A stretch of 64,000 bases of DNA from Alteromonadales bacterium alter-6D02 (GTDB lineage Bacteria; Pseudomonadota; Gammaproteobacteria; Enterobacterales; Psychrobiaceae), in assembly GCA_002835545.1 (NCBI GenBank), contig PIZK01000002.1:205573-269572 (forward strand), given 5' to 3'. Positions 15,637 through 24,067 of this stretch are shown here, piece by piece. How positions within the stretch are numbered: the stretch's first letter is position 1; every line of letters begins with the position of its first letter. Made by a program: the position numbers and the translations under genes. The notes beneath the pieces are model-generated. The model saw only the letters and a list, made by a program, of their open reading frames with translations, ran no database searches and was not told the DNA's origin.

Positions 15637-15837
15637 ATGAGTATTTGGCATCGAATTACAACGGACAAGGCGCATGGAAAATTGTTTGGTGTGTGTTCTG
15701 GATTAGCAAAAGCGTTTGGCTATAGTCGCCTTGGTGTTCGCTGTGTTGCTGTACTAGGTTTATTGTTTATGCCTGTTGTTACCTTCACTATCTATGCAAC
15801 TGCTGCAGTGCTTTTACCAACGAGGCAACAGGCGTGA
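15637..15837 (+). CDS. pspC: PspC-domain protein (short form)
   Basis: A 66-residue protein dominated by a PspC domain: the conserved amphipathic part GKLFGVCSGLAKAFGYSRLGVRC followed by one membrane span (VAVLGLLFMPVVTFTIYATAAVLLP). In E. coli PspC is a membrane sensor/effector of about 119 residues, so this is a short version lacking the C-terminal periplasmic part. ATG 15637 is preferred to upstream in-frame codons because of TTTAGGAGA just before it. It ends the operon, as a strong terminator follows. Confidence 0.85.
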   Translation: MSIWHRITTDKAHGKLFGVCSGLAKAFGYSRLGVRCVAVLGLLFMPVVTFTIYATAAVLLPTRQQA

Positions 15838-15864
15838 GATGATTAACTATTTAAAATATAAACT

Positions 15865-15893
15865 AAAACGCTCTGCTTGCAGGGCGTTTTTTT
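15865..15893 (+). terminator. Terminator of the psp-like operon
   Basis: AAAACGCTCTGC pairs with GCAGGGCGTTTT (one wobble) around a tight CTTG turn, followed by T3-A-TT. It closes the operon from 14525 to 15837. Confidence 0.85.
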
Positions 15894-15918
15894 ATTGTAA
15901 CGGGAAACGATTTAGCTA

Positions 15919-15943
15919 TGATAACGATAGCGATTATCATTAT
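15919..15943 (+). promoter_or_regulatory. Fur-box-like site upstream of the bacterioferritin genes
   Basis: TGATAACGATAGCGATTATCA (15919-15939) followed by TTATT resembles the Fur consensus built from GATAAT hexamers with an inverted ATTATC. It is centred about 100 bases before the first bfr start. Whether Fur represses or activates here cannot be told from sequence. Confidence 0.55.
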
Positions 15944-16033
15944 TAAGTAATTGATTTTAAAGAAAAAGTTGATTTATTATTATTTGGGTAGCATAATTAT
16001 TGTTCAACCTGTTCGCAGAGCACTGAGGAACTC

Positions 16034-16504
16034 ATGAAAGCAAATAGCGATATAGTTAAACAACTCAACCGCGTTTTAACGGTCGAGCTAACATCGATAA
16101 ATCAATTTTTCTTACATGCCCGCATTTTTAAAAATTGGGGCTTAGAGGCGTTAAATCATAAAGCCTATAAGAAATCGATTAAAGATATGAAGCAGGCCGA
16201 TAAGCTCATTGAGCGAATCTTGTTTTTAGAAGGCTTACCTAACTTACAGCAACTTGGACGATTACGCATTGGTGAACACACACAAGAAATGCTTGAGTGT
16301 GACTTACACTGTCAAAACGATCAAAACCAATTAATGGCTGAGGTTATCCAAGCGTGTGAAGATGCAAATGATTACGTGAGTCGAGACATTTTGGTCGAAA
16401 TCTTAGATTACGAGCAAGAATATATTGATTGGCTCGAAGCGCAGCTCGACCTAATCAAAGGTATGGGCGTTGAAAACTACCAACAAGCAATGATGGATAA
16501 ATAA
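16034..16504 (+). CDS. bfr: Bacterioferritin, heme-type subunit lacking the ferroxidase centre
   Basis: A 156-residue bacterioferritin, closely related to E. coli Bfr over its full length (RIFKNWGLEALN, IERILFLEGLPNLQ). Met52, the inter-subunit heme ligand, is kept (KDMKQAD). The di-iron ligands are mostly gone by alignment with E. coli Bfr: E18 and E127 remain, but E51 is Asp, H54 is Gln, E94 is Gln and H130 is Tyr. It should bind heme but not oxidise iron. A second Bfr gene follows 11 bases later with the opposite pattern, so mixed 24-mers are likely. A Fur-like box lies upstream. Confidence 0.9.
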   Translation: MKANSDIVKQLNRVLTVELTSINQFFLHARIFKNWGLEALNHKAYKKSIKDMKQADKLIERILFLEGLPNLQQLGRLRIGEHTQEMLECDLHCQNDQNQLMAEVIQACEDANDYVSRDILVEILDYEQEYIDWLEAQLDLIKGMGVENYQQAMMDK

Positions 16505-16515
16505 GGGGATTAAAA

Positions 16516-16983
16516 ATGAAAGGCGATAATGAAGTAATTGATGGTTTAAATATGTTGCTCGTTGGTGAGTTAACCGCGATGGATCAATATTTAGTGCACT
16601 CAAAAATGTATGAAGATTGGGATTTGTCAAAACTACATGAGCGTATCGCTCATGAATTTGATGATGAAAAAGAGCATGCCCAGAAGTTAATTGAACGAAT
16701 CTTATTTCTCGAAGGTAAGCCTGATGTGACTAAGCGAGAAGGTTTGGCGATTGGCTATACCGTTCCTGATATGTTGCAAAATGACCTTAATCTTGAATAT
16801 CAAGTGGTGACCAACTTACGTAAAGTGATAGCTCTTTGTGAAAGCAAGCAAGACTTTCAAACACGAAATATGTTGATGCCTTTACTGGAAGAGACTGAGC
16901 AGGATCATGTTTATTGGTTAGAGCAACAGCTAGGCTTGATTGATAAGGTTGGTTTAGAAAATTACTTACAATCGATGATGTAA
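16516..16983 (+). CDS. bfr: Bacterioferritin, ferroxidase-type subunit lacking the heme Met
   Basis: A 155-residue bacterioferritin with all six di-iron ligands by alignment to E. coli Bfr: E18 (GELTAMDQY), E51 and H54 (DEKEHAQ), E94 (DLNLEYQ), E127 and H130 (EQDHVYWLE). Position 52, normally the heme-binding Met, is Lys. It should therefore oxidise Fe(II) but not hold heme in the usual way. It is co-transcribed with the preceding heme-type subunit and has a GGGGAT ribosome site. Paired subunits with this division of labour are known from Neisseria, Pseudomonas and Magnetospirillum. Confidence 0.92.
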   Translation: MKGDNEVIDGLNMLLVGELTAMDQYLVHSKMYEDWDLSKLHERIAHEFDDEKEHAQKLIERILFLEGKPDVTKREGLAIGYTVPDMLQNDLNLEYQVVTNLRKVIALCESKQDFQTRNMLMPLLEETEQDHVYWLEQQLGLIDKVGLENYLQSMM

Positions 16984-16995
16984 CTGTCAGGGAGA

Positions 16996-17018
16996 AGGGA
17001 GCCAATGGCTCTCTTTTT
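16996..17018 (+). terminator. Terminator after the bfr pair
   Basis: AGGGAGCC (16996-17003) pairs with GGCTCTCT (17007-17014) around AAT, one pair being a wobble, followed by T4. It ends the bfr transcript. Confidence 0.75.
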
Positions 17019-17052
17019 GACATGTAATAAATGGTTTTGCATGTTATAGCTG

Positions 17053-17078
17053 AAAAAAAGCCCCGATAACGGGGCTTT
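17053..17078 (-). terminator. Terminator of the TonB-dependent receptor gene
   Basis: Read on the minus strand, AAAGCCCCG-TTAT-CGGGGCTTT is followed by four more T, a strong intrinsic terminator about 50 bases after the receptor stop. Confidence 0.88.
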
Positions 17079-17130
17079 GCCTTCAGTTTTAATCGCTCAC
17101 TTGAGAGAGAATAAGCGTTTAAAAAACTGT

Positions 17131-20100
17131 CTAGAATTTAGCTTCAGCACCAAGATAGAAGAAGCGCCCTACACCACCGCCGTAAACGCTAGAGTAATTC
17201 CCTTTACCACTAATAATGAACGGTCCATTATTATCGAAAATGTTATTTACGCCTCCATAAATACGAACTGATGCATCACCTTCTAAATCAACCATGTAAG
17301 AAGCAGACACGCTATGTTTGATATAAGAACCAATGTCTTGGAATGCCAAAGGTTCAGGGTTTTCAACACACTTATCGGTTGCACTGGCACATTCCTCAGC
17401 ATTACTTTCTAAATAGCCTTGGTATGAGGTTTCACGTGCGAGACTATCTTTAACACTGCCTTTAAACTTGGTACTCCAACGAATACGTAAATCGTCTAAG
17501 CGCCATGTTGCAGAAGCTGAAGCGACATCCTCGAATGAGTAAGATCTGTAGCCTAGAGTGTCGGTTGTTTCTAGCGCACCATTGACTTCCTTAGTTGTTG
17601 AATCTTCAAGAAGGTGAGTGTAATGGGCTTTTAGCTTTAACGAACCTAACTCATTCAAGTCAAACGCATACTCTGCTGCAACGTCATAACCGCGTGTTGC
17701 CATCATGTCAGCATTAAAATAAGTCTGTACAACTTCAGTTAATCGGCCTTCACCGTCACGGGTAATTGCATTACAGTACTGATTGCCTATGCCATACTCA
17801 ACGCCTGTTGGTGGGTTATAACACCCTGATAGAATTTGTTCGTTACTTAACGTGGTAATAACATCTTCAATCTCAATATCAAAATAGTCGATAGCTAAAC
17901 GAAACCCTTCTAGTTGTGTCGGGGCAAATGTCATACCAAAGGTAAATGTTGTACCTGTTTCTTCAAATAATTGATCATTACCAGCACTTGGAGAGTAACC
18001 AGTATCAGGCAGGTTGAAGATTCCATCTTCATCAGAGTCTATTGTCGCTTGGATGCCAGAGTCTTTTCGGCAGTTGTCATGGCCTGGCTTAGTTGAATCT
18101 GCCGTTGTGTCCTTACAGATGTCTGCAATGGTGTCATAATCACCAGCAATGGGAGAAAGTAGCTCTTTAATGTTTGGTGCTCGCTGTGCGACAGAGTAGT
18201 TGGTGCGCAGTGCATAGCCCTCAACTGGCTCCCAGATAATACCTGCTTTGTAACTTCCAACATTTCCCACTTGTTCCATACTGTAATCGGCAGCACGTAC
18301 AGATACTTCTGCAGATAAGTTTTTAGCTGCAAATGAATCTTTTAGTAATGGAAAAGCAAACTCAGCAAAGATTTCTGATACTTCAACTTCACCTGAATAT
18401 GAAGGGATATAGTTGAAAGAAATACCGCCAGTTTTTGATATTTCATCAGTTTCTACTGACTGGGTGTCTCTACGATACTCGGCGCCAAATACGGCAGAAA
18501 CTGGCCCCGCAGGCAGTTCAAATAAATCTCCCGCAATGTAGCCTAATACATTGAATTGGGTTAAGTCTGAATCAAGTGTTGCATTATGACGAATGTAGTC
18601 AGCTGCCTCTTCTGAAATAGAGCCTATACCAAATAAGTTAACTGGCACACAACCATCGGCTCTTGCCTCCGCCTCTTTACATTGAATGGTAACGCCATCT
18701 TCTGCGTATTCGGCTTTTAATGCTGAGTTTAATTTGGCAACATTAATTTCATTGAGACGAAGCTGTTCTTGTTTGAATGTACCGTAACCAACTGAAACAT
18801 CCCAATCCCAGTCGCCATCAAATAGCGTACCTTGTAAGCCTGCCCATGAACGTATCGTGGTACGGGTATTGTCAGTTGTCACTTGACCTACCTCGTGTAA
18901 ACGACGATCAAAATAAATTCTTCCGTTCTTTTCCCACAGTTCTTGATGAGGCTTCATCGCTTCAGGGATATAAGGATTATCCCATGTCATGTAATCTAAC
19001 CTGACATCAAAGGGTTCGCCATTACTGTCGTAGGCAGCGCCTTTTTCACGTTCGTAAATATCTTCTGGAGATTTTTTATTGAGGGACTTATTTTGGCTAA
19101 ATTGAACCTGAAAGTATGATGCAATATCATCATTTAAGTCATAATCGACTTTAACGGCAGCGACCAATGCTTCGTCAGGCACTTTAAGCGCGACCCATTG
19201 TGTCGAGTTAACACCATAGATTTCCTCATTACCTTTCCAGTCATCACGAAGACCAGACTCGTCATACCAAAATTGTGTATCGTTTGACGAGTCTTCACCA
19301 AAAACACCACCAGCGGTGCCATCAGAGAGATTTACCCAAGAAGTTTGCCCGTCTTCAAGATCACGCATACAGGCGTATTCGCCACTTGTGGTCCACATTG
19401 CATTACACATTTTCTCGTCGTCGTAGGTATAGGCATCTGCCACCTGTGCACGCTTACGGTCACTTGCGAATAGCCCGTGTTGGCGATCATAGCTAGCGCT
19501 GGCAAAAACATAACCTCGCTCATCACTAAAAGACGTACCAAAGCTTAAATCTAGACTGTTTTCTTTGCCACCACCATCGGCACTTTCACCGACTCGAACA
19601 TTGGCGCTAAATCCTTCTTTATCTTTTTGGGTAATAATATTAACCACACCAGCAATAGCGTCGGAACCATAAGCCGCTGAAGCACCACCTGTGATAGTTT
19701 CAACTTTTTGAACCATCCCCGCTGGGATGGTACTAAGGCTAACATAACTACCGCTGTGACTATTTGAAACAACACGGCGGCCATCAATTAATGTTAAGGT
19801 TCGGCTTGTTCCTAAGCCACGCAAATCGATAGTCGATAAGCCAGTGGCTGTAACACTTGATTGGGTGGTGCTGTTACTTGAGCCTTCGTGAATTGCTGGC
19901 ATATTATCGATTAGAATTTCAGATAAAGAACCTAAGCCAGTGTCTGAAATAGCATCTTTATCCATTGTTACTAATGGTGTTGCTACTGAGAAACTATCAC
20001 GTCGTAGTCGCGAGCCTGTCACTGTAATTTTTTCTGGTGCTTGGTAATTCGCTTTTTGTTGTTTAACGGTGTCTTTATCTGTTGCTTTGCGGGCAACGGC

Positions 20101-20187
20101 TTCATCGTTGTCTTGTGCTAACGCGGGTGCGGTACAAGCGAGTGCTATTGCAGCTGATATCGCATGTCTTTTAAAGTGGGGAATCAT
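17131..20187 (-). CDS. TonB-dependent outer-membrane receptor
   Basis: A TonB-dependent receptor of about 1018 residues, importing an unknown ligand through the outer membrane. It has a signal peptide (AISAAIALACTAPALAQ), the segment ITVTGSRLRRDSFSVATP leading into the plug domain, TLIDGRRVV and GGASAAYGSDAIAGVVNIIT in the plug, many beta-strand repeats, and an aromatic C-terminus (FFYLGAEAKF) expected of a 22-strand barrel. The size and GSRLRR-type plug are common in Alteromonadales receptors for carbohydrates or peptides. The ATG at 20187 is preferred to the one at 20193 because AAGGAA abuts the latter and sits 6 bases from the former. It is divergent from a membrane regulator gene. Confidence 0.92.
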   Translation of the reverse strand: MIPHFKRHAISAAIALACTAPALAQDNDEAVARKATDKDTVKQQKANYQAPEKITVTGSRLRRDSFSVATPLVTMDKDAISDTGLGSLSEILIDNMPAIHEGSSNSTTQSSVTATGLSTIDLRGLGTSRTLTLIDGRRVVSNSHSGSYVSLSTIPAGMVQKVETITGGASAAYGSDAIAGVVNIITQKDKEGFSANVRVGESADGGGKENSLDLSFGTSFSDERGYVFASASYDRQHGLFASDRKRAQVADAYTYDDEKMCNAMWTTSGEYACMRDLEDGQTSWVNLSDGTAGGVFGEDSSNDTQFWYDESGLRDDWKGNEEIYGVNSTQWVALKVPDEALVAAVKVDYDLNDDIASYFQVQFSQNKSLNKKSPEDIYEREKGAAYDSNGEPFDVRLDYMTWDNPYIPEAMKPHQELWEKNGRIYFDRRLHEVGQVTTDNTRTTIRSWAGLQGTLFDGDWDWDVSVGYGTFKQEQLRLNEINVAKLNSALKAEYAEDGVTIQCKEAEARADGCVPVNLFGIGSISEEAADYIRHNATLDSDLTQFNVLGYIAGDLFELPAGPVSAVFGAEYRRDTQSVETDEISKTGGISFNYIPSYSGEVEVSEIFAEFAFPLLKDSFAAKNLSAEVSVRAADYSMEQVGNVGSYKAGIIWEPVEGYALRTNYSVAQRAPNIKELLSPIAGDYDTIADICKDTTADSTKPGHDNCRKDSGIQATIDSDEDGIFNLPDTGYSPSAGNDQLFEETGTTFTFGMTFAPTQLEGFRLAIDYFDIEIEDVITTLSNEQILSGCYNPPTGVEYGIGNQYCNAITRDGEGRLTEVVQTYFNADMMATRGYDVAAEYAFDLNELGSLKLKAHYTHLLEDSTTKEVNGALETTDTLGYRSYSFEDVASASATWRLDDLRIRWSTKFKGSVKDSLARETSYQGYLESNAEECASATDKCVENPEPLAFQDIGSYIKHSVSASYMVDLEGDASVRIYGGVNNIFDNNGPFIISGKGNYSSVYGGGVGRFFYLGAEAKF

Positions 20188-20245
20188 TGCCATTTCCTTG
20201 TTACTATTATACGAGCTGGGTTTTTATTGTTGTTATGGTTAGGCT

Positions 20246-20273
20246 TTTAACCATTGGAGAGCCAATAGTTAAA
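20246..20273. promoter_or_regulatory. Imperfect inverted repeat between the receptor and regulator genes
   Basis: TTTAACCATTGG (20246-20257) and CCAATAGTTAAA (20262-20273) are 12-base inverted arms with one mismatch and a 4-base spacer, about 60 bases upstream of the receptor start. It is the most operator-like element in the 20194-20582 interval, which otherwise shows no gene. It could be a site for the neighbouring winged-helix regulator or a leader hairpin. Confidence 0.4.
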
Positions 20274-20582
20274 GCGTTTACCTGTTTTAGGCCACTCGAA
20301 GTGCAAGCTCAATTGTTAGCGGCTCTTTTCTTGCTCATTTATATATCTTTTTAATATCTATTCTTTTAATAACAGTGATTTAATTGTTCTTTGTGGTTGT
20401 GTGATTAAGATCCTGTTTTAAGTCTTTTTGCCTCTATTGCCGCGTTCTTTACTGATTAAGGATTGTGGTTAGAGGGGGTAAGTGATAGTTTTAAGAGGTA
20501 TGCTTGATTGTATTTTTTATTGATTAAGAGTTTTATCTACACTGTTGCTGAATGATATTCAGTCTTGGATTTTTTGCCTTTT

Positions 20583-22724
20583 ATGAGCTTACAAGCCCCC
20601 TTCAAACTTGAACGTTTTACTGTGATGCCACACGAAAATAAAGTGGTAAAGAGTGATGAGCAGTTATTAATTCAACCTAAATTTATTGATGTTTTAGCTT
20701 ATTTAGCGACGCAGTACCCGCGTTTAGTTAGCCGTGAGGAATTAATTGAAAATATCTGGGAAGGCAATCAATATGTGGGTGAAAAAGCATTAACTAACGC
20801 TATTTGGAATTTAAGAAAGGCGCTGAAAAGTGATGACGTTCAGTTTATTGAAACGGTAAGAAAAACTGGTTATAGGTTGTTAATTGAACCAGAATATTTA
20901 CCGGAGCCAGTGGCTAATTTGACTCAGACAGTTGAATTGGCCGTTGAACCTCAGCAACTAAATAAATCAAGGTTTTCGCTCGGTAAACTGATTGGCGTTG
21001 TTCTTTTTTTATCGTTTATTGGCGGGCTAAGTTATAACCTTGTTGTTCACTTTATTATTGAGCATCAGCAAGATGAGGAATCCGCTTTAGTTATCTCTAA
21101 TTTAACCGCGGCACCGGGCCGTGAACTGTATCCTGCGGTATCTCATGATCAACGTTATCTGATTTATTCATGGCGTCGTATAAATCAAAAGGCCGATATT
21201 TTCTTAAAAGATTTAACTCAACCGGATCTCTTGCCTCGACAGCTGACCTTTACTGATGAATCTGAGTCGTCCCCTATATGGGGAAAGCGTGGTAAATATA
21301 TATTCTTTGTCAGGAAGTCATGGTTAGGGGCGGATTGTTTTGTCATTAAGATGGATATTGCTACAGCAAGTGAAAAAGTTGTGGCTAATTGTCCGCCTGG
21401 AATAAATATTTATTTATCGTTGACTGCTGATGGTAACCAATTGGCTTACACGGGCTTTGAATCAGGCATGGGAACCGGGATTTATATTAAATCTTTGATC
21501 GAACCTCACTTACCTGCTATCCGTTTTTCTTGTGCTAAAGATTGTAACTATAGTGATAGAAGTATCGCTTTTTCTCCCGATGGGAAATATGCAGCGGTTA
21601 GTCGCCGGGCCGAAGATTTAGTTGAAGATATTTATCTTGTCAATTTACAAACAAAACAAACACAACAACTTACCTTTGGTGAAGGGGATATAAAAGGCTT
21701 TACTTGGACTGCAGACAGCAAACGTTTAGTTTATGCATCCAAAAGTTCGTTAACTCGTTCGGGACATATTATTTCAATAGATAACGGAAAAATTGAGCCC
21801 CTTAATGTTGAAGGTTTCAGTTTTCCATCGTTTATTCCAAACAGCAGCAGTTTGGTTTTTCATCGCTGGAATGTTGCAACATTTATCTCATATTTACCAT
21901 TGGCGGAAAAGGTTAACGCAACGCCATTTCCATTGATTCAGTCGGATTATAGCCATAGTTCAGCACATTATTCCCAAGCAAGAGAGCGGCTCACCTATAT
22001 ATCGAATGAGTCTGGATACAATGAAATTTGGACGGCCAATTTAGATGGTACTCAACGAAAAAAGCTCACTAATCTTGAAAATAACTTAAGCGCACCAAGG
22101 TGGTCTCATAACGGCTTGCACATTGCATTCTTAGGCACGGTGTCTAATAGGCAAAGTAGCAGCATTTATATTTTAAACGTTGAAACATTAGCCGTTGAAG
22201 AATTAAAGACTGAGTTTGACACGTTATATAGGCCAACTTGGGGAATTAATGATAACGCATTGATCGTAGCTGCTAAGACTCAGGGGACGTCTAAATTATA
22301 TCAAATACCATTAAATGGAGAGGAGCCCGAAATTGTTGCTAATACACCCGCTCGTTATGCAATACAAACGAGTGATAAGTCCATTTGGTATGTTAAGGGT
22401 AGTAAAAGTGGCTTATGGAGAGTGAACCCTAGTGATAAAAAGCAGCCGTTAGCGGTAATTGATAAAGACAATTTTAAGCAACGTTATAATTGGACGGTAA
22501 CGGATAAAGGAGTTTTCTTTCAATCGGACTATAAAGATCATCATCGCATTATGTTTTATGACTTTGCCAAAGAACAGCTGACACCGATGATGAAGCTACC
22601 ATCAAGGACGCTCGAAAGTTCTGGGTCAATGTCTTATGTAGCTCAAGATGACAAGTTACTGTTTACGCAAAGTCAATTTCCCCAAGTCGATATTAAAAGC
22701 TTGAGTCACCCACTGTTACAATAG
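20583..22724 (+). CDS. Membrane-anchored winged-helix regulator with TolB-like propeller
   Basis: A CadC/ToxR-like one-component regulator of about 713 residues. The N-terminal winged helix of the OmpR/PhoB type (IQPKFIDVLAYLATQYPRLVSREELIENIW, then ALTNAIWNLRKAL, FIETVRKTGYRL) is cytoplasmic, a single span lies near 136-160 (IGVVLFLSFIGGLSYNL), and the rest is periplasmic with repeated propeller blades (SHDQRYLIYSW, SPDGKYAAVSRR, TADSKRLVYAS, SHNGLHIAFLG). The signal sensed is unknown. Start is uncertain: ATG 20583 or TTG 20565; neither has a clear ribosome site. Divergent transcription from a TonB receptor makes that gene a plausible target. Confidence 0.85.
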   Translation: MSLQAPFKLERFTVMPHENKVVKSDEQLLIQPKFIDVLAYLATQYPRLVSREELIENIWEGNQYVGEKALTNAIWNLRKALKSDDVQFIETVRKTGYRLLIEPEYLPEPVANLTQTVELAVEPQQLNKSRFSLGKLIGVVLFLSFIGGLSYNLVVHFIIEHQQDEESALVISNLTAAPGRELYPAVSHDQRYLIYSWRRINQKADIFLKDLTQPDLLPRQLTFTDESESSPIWGKRGKYIFFVRKSWLGADCFVIKMDIATASEKVVANCPPGINIYLSLTADGNQLAYTGFESGMGTGIYIKSLIEPHLPAIRFSCAKDCNYSDRSIAFSPDGKYAAVSRRAEDLVEDIYLVNLQTKQTQQLTFGEGDIKGFTWTADSKRLVYASKSSLTRSGHIISIDNGKIEPLNVEGFSFPSFIPNSSSLVFHRWNVATFISYLPLAEKVNATPFPLIQSDYSHSSAHYSQARERLTYISNESGYNEIWTANLDGTQRKKLTNLENNLSAPRWSHNGLHIAFLGTVSNRQSSSIYILNVETLAVEELKTEFDTLYRPTWGINDNALIVAAKTQGTSKLYQIPLNGEEPEIVANTPARYAIQTSDKSIWYVKGSKSGLWRVNPSDKKQPLAVIDKDNFKQRYNWTVTDKGVFFQSDYKDHHRIMFYDFAKEQLTPMMKLPSRTLESSGSMSYVAQDDKLLFTQSQFPQVDIKSLSHPLLQ

Positions 22725-22758
22725 TGTTATGTATGGGGAGTTAGTCGTAAACAATGAA

Positions 22759-23697
22759 CTAGGCGGAACAGCACGTCCTTTCGAGTAAGCTAATCTGGTT
22801 TCTTCCAGACGATTTTGCTTGATACAAGCACCTATCAGCAGAGGACATTGCTTGATCTAAGGTACCTTTTGTATAAGAAGATAAACCAATCGAAACAGTG
22901 ACTTTGATTTGGCAGCTACCATACAGCGCTGTCATTTTTTCGACGCTTTCTCTAAGCCTTTCTGCAATAAGTAACGCCGTCGCATTGTCTGTTTCTGGAA
23001 GTAAAATTGCAAACTCTTCACCACCAAGGCGGCCAAATATATCATATGGGCGTAGTTGATCATTAATTGTTTGACAGAAGTCTTTTAATACTTGATCGCC
23101 AGCAGCATGACCAAATTGGTCATTAATCTCTTTAAATTCATCCAAATCGAGCATTAATATACTGCTGTGGGTACCGATACGCTGACAACGTTTTTGCTCT
23201 ATGTCTGCTAAACAAAAAAAGTGACGACGATTATGAATACCGGTTAATTCGTCTGTCGTTGCTAATTTGAATAAGTTATTGGAGTGCGAGGTGAGTTCAG
23301 CTTCGACTAATTTGGTTTTAGTGATATCAGTCGCAAATAAAAAGATATGGTCATCAGCAACAAGTTGTTCCGTTACTTGCAACCAGCGTTGATCGTGTAG
23401 ATCAATTTCAAAGCGTCTATATTCTTGAGTTCGTCTTTTCTTTCCGGCTTGATGGAGCCAATGATCGAGGTCGGTCGTTTCAACGATGACACCAACATTG
23501 TGTAAGTAGCAATGTTCAATTAAAGATGAAAAAGTTTGGCCTGTGGCGATAACTTTTGTTGTACCAAACATTTCAGCGAGGCTGTCATTACAAAATATGA
23601 GCTGGTCATTTTGATCGAATACACCAAAGCAATCATCGGTTTTACTTAGCGATTCAAAAATCAGCTGTTCAATATAAGTTCCGTTTACATGTTCCAT
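22759..23697 (-). CDS. PAS-GGDEF diguanylate cyclase
   Basis: A 312-residue soluble diguanylate cyclase making c-di-GMP from GTP. Residues about 20-125 form a PAS-like sensor (DDCFGVFDQNDQLIFCNDSLAEMFG to LFATDIT), followed by a short linker helix and the GGDEF domain with an intact active site GGEEF (225-229) and an inhibitory I-site RPYD (216-219), exactly five residues upstream. Both features suggest an active, product-inhibited enzyme. No membrane span or signal peptide is visible. A consensus FNR box lies 117 bases upstream of its start. Confidence 0.92.
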   Translation of the reverse strand: MEHVNGTYIEQLIFESLSKTDDCFGVFDQNDQLIFCNDSLAEMFGTTKVIATGQTFSSLIEHCYLHNVGVIVETTDLDHWLHQAGKKRRTQEYRRFEIDLHDQRWLQVTEQLVADDHIFLFATDITKTKLVEAELTSHSNNLFKLATTDELTGIHNRRHFFCLADIEQKRCQRIGTHSSILMLDLDEFKEINDQFGHAAGDQVLKDFCQTINDQLRPYDIFGRLGGEEFAILLPETDNATALLIAERLRESVEKMTALYGSCQIKVTVSIGLSSYTKGTLDQAMSSADRCLYQAKSSGRNQISLLERTCCSA

Positions 23698-23726
23698 GAG
23701 GTATAAGCCGTGATATCTGATTAGTT

Positions 23727-23740
23727 ATCCAATATTGGAT
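23727..23740. promoter_or_regulatory. Perfect 14-bp palindrome in the cyclase leader
   Basis: ATCCAATATTGGAT is fully symmetric and sits 30 bases upstream of the diguanylate cyclase ATG. It could be an operator. The regulator is unknown. Confidence 0.4.
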
Positions 23741-23813
23741 GCTCAAGGGTAAAGTAATTAGCTCTCCTGCTGCTAATCAATTCGTATGATTTATGAACTA
23801 AATTAACGTTAAA

Positions 23814-23827
23814 TTGATCTAGATCAA
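23814..23827 (-). promoter_or_regulatory. Consensus FNR box upstream of the diguanylate cyclase
   Basis: TTGATCTAGATCAA matches the FNR consensus TTGAT-N4-ATCAA at every fixed position. For the minus-strand cyclase gene it lies 117-130 bases before the ATG. A class II promoter with a start near 23779 is feasible. The surrounding interval 23698-24067 has no gene; it also holds an inverted repeat, CAAACGAATT with AATTCGTTTG, at 23913-23937. Confidence 0.65.
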
Positions 23828-24040
23828 TATGTATGGGGTTTTACAGGTTTCTAATTAAAAATATCCTAAAAAAGCGTTGGTCTGCAGTCCTTGTATGAGT
23901 AGTTATTAGCCGCAAACGAATTGTACCAATTCGTTTGGCCATTCTCTTTCTGAACGCTGTCAGTTTTATTTTTCAAGTACAAGCTGTACAGCCATCGTGT
24001 ATTTAAAAACTTAAGCTCACAACAAAAGTCGTCGAGAATA

Positions 24041-24063
24041 TTTTATGATGATTCATCATAAAA
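24041..24063 (-). terminator. Hairpin just after acrR
   Basis: TTTTATGATG (24041-24050) and CATCATAAAA (24054-24063) are perfect 10-bp arms around a 3-base loop, starting 4 bases after the acrR stop on the minus strand. The A/T-rich flank lets the minus-strand copy end in a TAAAATATT tract, a weak terminator form. Confidence 0.5.
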
Positions 24064-24067
24064 CACC

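Noticed and set aside
23913..23937. CAAACGAATT/AATTCGTTTG hairpin as an acrR terminator
   Set aside because: It is about 130 bases past the stop and has no T-run on the minus strand; the hairpin at 24041-24063 is closer.
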